From contig DHON01000051.1 of the NCBI GenBank assembly GCA_002409965.1, forward strand, positions 1 to 25,160: a stretch of DNA of 25,160 bases. The letters are read 5' to 3'. How positions within the stretch are numbered: the first letter of the stretch is position 1; every line of letters starts with the position of its first letter. The position numbers and the translations under genes were made by a program. Shown here in pieces: positions 23,418-25,160 of the stretch. The stretch comes from Firmicutes bacterium UBA5389 (GTDB lineage: Bacteria > Bacillota > DTU025). The notes under the pieces were generated by a model, which worked only from the letters and a program-made list of their open reading frames with translations, was not told the DNA's origin and made no database searches.

Positions 23418-23642
23418 GTATTTTGTGACCTCTGAAACGTGGTGAAAACGGTCGAAAGGCGTAGGCACAACCTGTAGTCGTGGTCTCCTTTACAGCCTCA
23501 CTGCAATATGCTATGATGTGGTTACAATGGGTGCTATCTCCTGACATTTGGCGTAAGGGGTAATATGGTAAGTCACAGCTAGAACGAACATTGTGACACG
23601 CGGCGATATCATAGGTAACGGCAAAACAGGGCCCAAAACGGA
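23418..23642. other. Right island border, no gene seen
   Basis: 225 bases of lower GC sequence between the orphan terminator and the attachment repeat. No frame has a ribosome binding site, and no integrase or excisionase gene is present at this end of the island. Confidence 0.4.
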
Positions 23643-23691
23643 ACTCTTAATCAGCGGGTCCGGGGTTCGAGTCCCCGGTGGCGTACCATTT
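23643..23691 (+). repeat. attR: 49-bp copy of the tRNA-Lys 3' part
   Basis: Identical to 10224-10272, covering the anticodon loop, T arm, acceptor 3' strand and CCA of tRNA-Lys, but without the 5' half, so it is not a tRNA gene. With the first copy it delimits an integrated element of 13.4 kb. Confidence 0.92.
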
Positions 23692-23696
23692 GTTGT

Positions 23697-23735
23697 AAGG
23701 ACCGCGGAGGGGTTGAACACCTCACCGCGGTCCTT
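23697..23735 (+). terminator. Strong hairpin after attR, possible former tRNA-Lys terminator
   Basis: AAGGACCGCGG (23697-23707) and CCGCGGTCCTT (23725-23735) form a perfect 11-bp stem, with an inner AGG/CCT pairing possible. It sits five bases after the attachment repeat, where the terminator of an uninterrupted tRNA-Lys gene would be. The T tract is short, so termination is likely but not certain. Confidence 0.5.
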
Positions 23736-24594
23736 CATGTACGCCTATAGGGTGCCACTGAGGCGGCCCAACACCGGCTATGAGCTGCTATGATGATCGC
23801 CAGTTGCCGCAAGGAGATCGGGCGTTGGGGGCTTCCGATGGGAGACCACAGCGCATGCGGACACGTGCGAAATGGGTCGAAAAACGTGGTCGTGGCATGC
23901 GCAGACCGGTGATGGGGGCACCCAAGCGGCACCCAATAGGCACCCGGCCCTTTAGCTGGGAAGATGATGTATGAAGCGCAGGTCAGCGGGTTGTGACTTG
24001 GGTGCCGGAATTGCTGAACCTCACCGGCCTAATACGGAACTATCCGCGTCATCGAAGAGATCGCGTGAGAGTCGGGGGAGCATCATAGACAGGACTTCCG
24101 AAGAAGGTAGGAGTCTGTAAGATTCTCCCTGGAGCCACCAAGGCCATCACAACGTGAATAGACTCAAGAACCATATGGTAGGCGAATGTGGAGGAGGTTC
24201 CAAAGTTGTTTCGAAGTAATCTGTGATAGCAGAAGGTATCGACACGCATCGCAGATAGGCGTAGTCTCGCGTGTGCGCGGAGGGCGAGGCCTGGATGGGG
24301 ATCCCAGGCGTGACAACGCAACGGACTACCGTTGGGGCAAAAGCGAATCCCTTGCGTACGGGCGACTCTGCCGAGGGTCATCGGATCTGGAGTTGTGTCC
24401 GGTTTCTGATCCCCGGCTATGATAATCAGTTGTCGCCATTTCGGTACTACCGGTGACCGGCGGGTAGGCCTGTTCCCAATGGGCTGTGGTTGCCTAGTAC
24501 TATTTTCGGCACTGCCAATGATTCTGGCGGTCAATGTTCTTGCACAATGAGGGTACTCGGGCTGCTATGACATGGGAGAGTGATTCATATGCAC
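23736..24594. other. 860 bases without a convincing gene
   Basis: Open frames here have low-complexity or Pro/Arg-rich translations and no ribosome binding sites. Visible structure: three GGCACCC units at 23917-23945, and two related segments, 23787-23810 and 24416-24437, sharing GCTATGAT then AGTTG and CGC. It looks like decayed mobile DNA between an attachment site and an integrase fragment. Confidence 0.5.
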
Positions 24595-24978
24595 CTAGCG
24601 TTCAAATGTACCTACTGCGACGATGGGCAGGGCAAGTACGTAGGGTTTGTCCGTTCCCGCGTCGAAGTCGATATCCTCCCACGTGAGAGCCAGGTACTCT
24701 CCCGGTCGCATGCCCGTCGCCATCGCGAAGGCGGATAGGAGGCCGTATCTATCTTTGGATGCTGCAGTCAGGAACGCTCGCGCCTGCTCCGGGGTGAGCG
24801 CCTGCATTTCTCGCCGCTGCTGACGGGGCAGGTCCACGAAGCCAGCAGGGTTCTGCGGCAGAATCCGCCACTTCACGGCGTGCTTCAAACTTGACGACAG
24901 AGTGCTGTGGACATACCGGACCGTGCGGGCAGACAGTCCATCGGCCTGCAGCTTGGAGTAGAGAGCCTGGATGTCCAA
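24595..24978 (-). pseudogene. Tyrosine recombinase (phage-type integrase) remnant
   Basis: The 127-residue fragment starts in the core-binding domain (DIQALYSKLQADGLSARTVRYVHSTLSSSLKHAVKW, then NPAGFVDLPR). It continues into the catalytic domain: MQALTPEQARAFLTAA and SAFAMATGMRPGEYLALTWEDIDF, which carries the first catalytic Arg in TGMRPGE. It stops soon after at GTFER, losing the rest of the catalytic domain (Lys, HxxR, His/Trp and the Tyr nucleophile). The arm-binding N-terminal domain is absent too; upstream the frame runs into a repeat array, and the only start is a TTG at 24978. Normal size is about 380 residues. Its 3' end points towards the tRNA-derived repeat 0.9 kb away, the usual orientation of an integrase beside its attachment site, but on the far side of the island described here. 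Confidence 0.85.
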
Positions 24979-24992
24979 TAGACTCGCGGGTA

Positions 24993-25045
24993 GGTCCAGG
25001 AGTAGATCCGTTGGTGGGTCCAGGAATAGACCCAGGGATAGATCC
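24993..25045 (+). repeat. Short imperfect tandem repeats at the integrase 5' border
   Basis: GGTCCAGGAGTAGATCC (24993-25009), GGTCCAGGAATAGACCC (25017-25033) and CCAGGGATAGATCC (25032-25045) are versions of one unit. In the integrase frame they encode a Leu/Asp/Pro-rich stretch (LSLGLFLDPPTDLLLDLP) directly before the integrase remnant. Confidence 0.7.
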
Positions 25046-25091
25046 GGTGGCGTGCTGAGGGACGGAAGGATGACTGCTGTGGCTCAGTGGT

Positions 25092-25107
25092 ATACCCCGG
25101 GGGGTAT
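25092..25107. promoter_or_regulatory. CsoR-type operator-like palindrome
   Basis: ATACCCCGGGGGGTAT has ATACCCC and GGGGTAT arms around a GC core. That is the pattern of operators bound by the CsoR/RcnR/FrmR/CstR repressor family, which sense copper, nickel/cobalt, formaldehyde or persulfide. No target gene is visible before the window ends 50 bases later, so the call rests on the pattern alone. Confidence 0.35.
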
Positions 25108-25160
25108 CCGCCCAGAGACACCCTCAAATTGTGACACTAGGAGCCTGTGCGAGTAACTTT

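Noticed and set aside
23643..23691. Second tRNA-Lys gene
   Set aside because: Only the 3' half is present; D arm and 5' acceptor strand are missing.
23511..23738. Minus-strand frame with the same GTRTPDPLIKS peptide
   Set aside because: Antisense of the tRNA-Lys copy in attR, not a gene.
24049..24534. 161-residue minus-strand frame
   Set aside because: Composition is unlike a folded protein (many Pro, Arg, Thr), with no ribosome binding site or known motif.

Overview
The window looks like a chromosome segment of a moderately high-GC, Gram-positive-type bacterium, probably a Bacillota (Clostridia or Limnochordia-like) lineage. The reasons are strong AGGAGG-type ribosome binding sites in front of nearly every gene, frequent GTG and TTG starts, consensus sigma-A-type promoters, lipoprotein signal peptides, and tRNA genes with encoded CCA. 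I cannot name a species.

Core left part (1-10193). After a short stretch that may hold the last codons of a cut-off gene comes a tRNA-Met with its own promoter and terminator, then a small endonuclease V-like gene. Converging on it is a minus-strand three-gene ABC exporter operon (ATPase at 2772-3893, then two ABC-2 permeases) with a near-consensus promoter. Further right are two tandem minus-strand genes for secreted, lipid-anchored subtilisin-family (S8) proteases. They are paralogues with the same C-terminal calcium-loop module. The second has a clear promoter and a TTG start; a terminator follows the first.

Genomic island (10273-23691). An intact tRNA-Lys (10194-10269) is followed by 13.4 kb of cargo that ends in a 49-bp exact direct copy of the 3' part of the same tRNA (23643-23691), the usual trace of site-specific integration. 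The genes of the cargo that can be read are on the minus strand, except the reverse transcriptase of a group II intron. Right to left they are: a remnant of a restriction helicase; an IS1182-type transposase broken by two frameshifts and by an antisense group IIC intron; a type I restriction locus with hsdR intact, hsdS cut in half and no hsdM; a three-gene operon of unknown function (DUF3467-like, unknown, HEPN-like); a secreted beta-propeller protein; and a compact operon hicA - hicB - SecB-like chaperone.

The most interesting unit is that last operon (10532-11830). It has the architecture of a toxin-antitoxin-chaperone (TAC) system, here with HicAB instead of the well-known HigBA. HicB carries an 80-residue tail after its DNA-binding domain that could be the chaperone-addiction segment. 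The HEPN operon is a second candidate for an undescribed defence or toxin-antitoxin unit.

Right flank (23692-25160). A strong hairpin, a long stretch without convincing genes, a two-sided remnant of a tyrosine recombinase next to a short repeat array, and a CsoR-type operator-like palindrome at the edge. The integrase fragment lies outside the repeated tRNA end, so it probably belongs to a second, tandemly integrated and decayed element.
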